Below are positions 63,440 to 64,000 of a stretch of DNA of 64,000 nucleotides, in pieces. This stretch comes from CALODP01 sp942492055 (GTDB taxonomy: Bacteria; Bacteroidota; Ignavibacteria; Ignavibacteriales; Melioribacteraceae), in assembly GCA_942492055.1 (NCBI GenBank), contig CALODP010000015.1:310001-374000 (forward strand). Direction: 5' to 3'. Within the stretch, counting starts at the first letter, position 1, and each line of letters starts with the position of its first letter. The notes under the pieces were generated by a model that searched no databases, was not told the DNA's origin, and saw only the letters and a list, made by a program, of their open reading frames with translations. Position numbers and translations under genes: made by a program.

Positions 63440-64000
63440 TGTAATATACTCGCGTCGGGAGGAATTGACTTCGTTGTTTGAAGAAATGAATTGGTCGGGT
63501 GGAGAAATAGATTCGGGGAGTTGAGAAATGGTGGTGTTGAGTCGGGAAGTCCGGTTGGCGTTTCCGGAAATGGGATTGTTGTTTTGCGCGGTGAGTGCGT
63601 TGATCCGGTCAATGGAAAGTACGTAAGAAGAATAGCCTTCTACGTGCCGGGAATAGCGATCTCTGATCGGGGAAAAGCGTTCTACAAGTCGAGCGGTGAG
63701 AGGGGCGTATTGAGAAATTCTATATGGCTTTAAGTAAATGAGATGCGCGAGTTGCGAAACGAAGCGGGTGAGTACGGAAATGGAATGGGTGACCGGAGAA
63801 ATGGAATGTACGTTTAAAGAAATGAGAGGGGAAGGTTGAGCGGTGAAAGGGGAGAGTAAGGAAATTTATTATGACTTTAAGTAAGTGTTCCCTACAAGTG
63901 GAGAAATGTTCGGTACGGGTATAGAGGGGTTATGTAAAATGAGATCTATAGTTGAAAGAAAGAAAATTTCTAAGGTGTTATAAAATAATAAGTTAGGAGG
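63440..64000 (+). other. G-rich, purine-rich region with degenerate repeats; Shine-Dalgarno at the edge
   Basis: 561 nt without a convincing gene. The plus strand is strongly G/purine rich, with many GGAGAAATGG-like words (at about 63502, 63523, 63711, 63795 and 63899). An 80-codon open frame at 63491-63733 has no known domain. AGGAGG at 63995-64000 is a perfect Shine-Dalgarno sequence, so a gene probably starts just beyond the window. Confidence 0.5.
63691..63887 (+). repeat. Imperfect 50-bp direct repeat pair
   Basis: The 50 bases at 63691-63740 and at 63838-63887 align without gaps at 38 of 50 positions, with shared blocks GAGCGGTGA, AGGGG and CTTTAAGTAA. The offset is 147 bp, a multiple of three. 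CTACAAGT also occurs near both copies (63682 and 63892). Confidence 0.55.

Noticed and set aside
63491..63733. 80-codon open frame in the G-rich 3' region
   Set aside because: No domain and no start signal; the composition follows the purine bias of the region, so it is probably chance.
1..64000. CRISPR arrays, tRNA or rRNA genes, insertion sequences, restriction or other defence islands
   Set aside because: No regularly spaced repeats, cloverleaf with TTCGAATC arm, transposase motif or known defence domains were seen on either strand.

Overview
The window looks like a chromosomal segment from an AT-rich, Gram-negative bacterium of the FCB group, probably Ignavibacteria/Kapabacteria-like. 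The reasons are: a C-terminal type IX secretion (T9SS) sorting domain with an NYPNPFNPTT motif on a Delta-60 repeat protein; an Omp85-type and a Wzi-like outer-membrane barrel; lipid-carrier surface-polysaccharide assembly; and frequent TTG/GTG starts. The taxonomic placement is inference from protein style, not a search.

Layout. (1) 1-3399, minus strand: ABC-2 permease, PrsW-like intramembrane protease, nadD, and meaB running off the left edge. (2) 3608-10463, plus strand: the yceD-rpmF-plsX-fabH-fabD-fabG-acpP-fabF-rnc fatty-acid/ribosome operon, with stem-loops in its leader, between fabD and fabG, and between acpP and fabF. (3) 10619-15698, plus: gcvP, an Omp85-family barrel and rsmE. (4) 15701-21607, minus: a nucleoside-salvage operon (glycosyltransferase, cdd, tdk, nupC, punA), and flotillin floA with a small partner, separated by a strong terminator. 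(5) About 21920-52389: a large surface-polysaccharide locus. (6) 52450-64000: an ABC-F ATPase (uup), then secreted or surface proteins: DUF6273-like, a choloylglycine-hydrolase-family Ntn enzyme, a lipoprotein, a YD-repeat-like protein, a methyltransferase, a 12-repeat Delta-60 protein with a T9SS tail, and a Tat-signal phage-collar-domain protein. The window ends in G-rich, degenerate repetitive DNA and a perfect Shine-Dalgarno sequence at the right edge.

The polysaccharide locus can be read as pathways. WbpA-, WbpE-, WbpB- and WbpD-like enzymes should make a 2,3-diacetamido-2,3-dideoxyglucuronic acid nucleotide. A HisH-like glutaminase, a HisF-like protein and a WbpG-type N-acetyl sugar amidotransferase should turn the 3-acetamido group into acetamidino. 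Fcl and Gmd make GDP-L-fucose. RfbF, RfbG, RfbH, a flavin reductase and a 4-ketoreductase make a CDP-3,6-dideoxyhexose. Assembly proteins are a membrane sugar-phosphate transferase, several glycosyltransferases, a Wzx flippase, a Wzy-like polymerase, a WaaL-like ligase and a Wzi-like barrel. No chain-length regulator (Wzz) and no C2 epimerase (WbpI) were recognised.

The observations most worth checking are: the HisF-like protein that keeps the ammonia-gate residues but has lost the cyclase Asp11; a glycosyltransferase split by a single in-frame TAG; a GC-rich structured-RNA candidate ahead of wbpA; and the repetitive 3' end after the Tat/collar gene. No CRISPR array, tRNA, rRNA, insertion sequence or recognisable defence system was seen.
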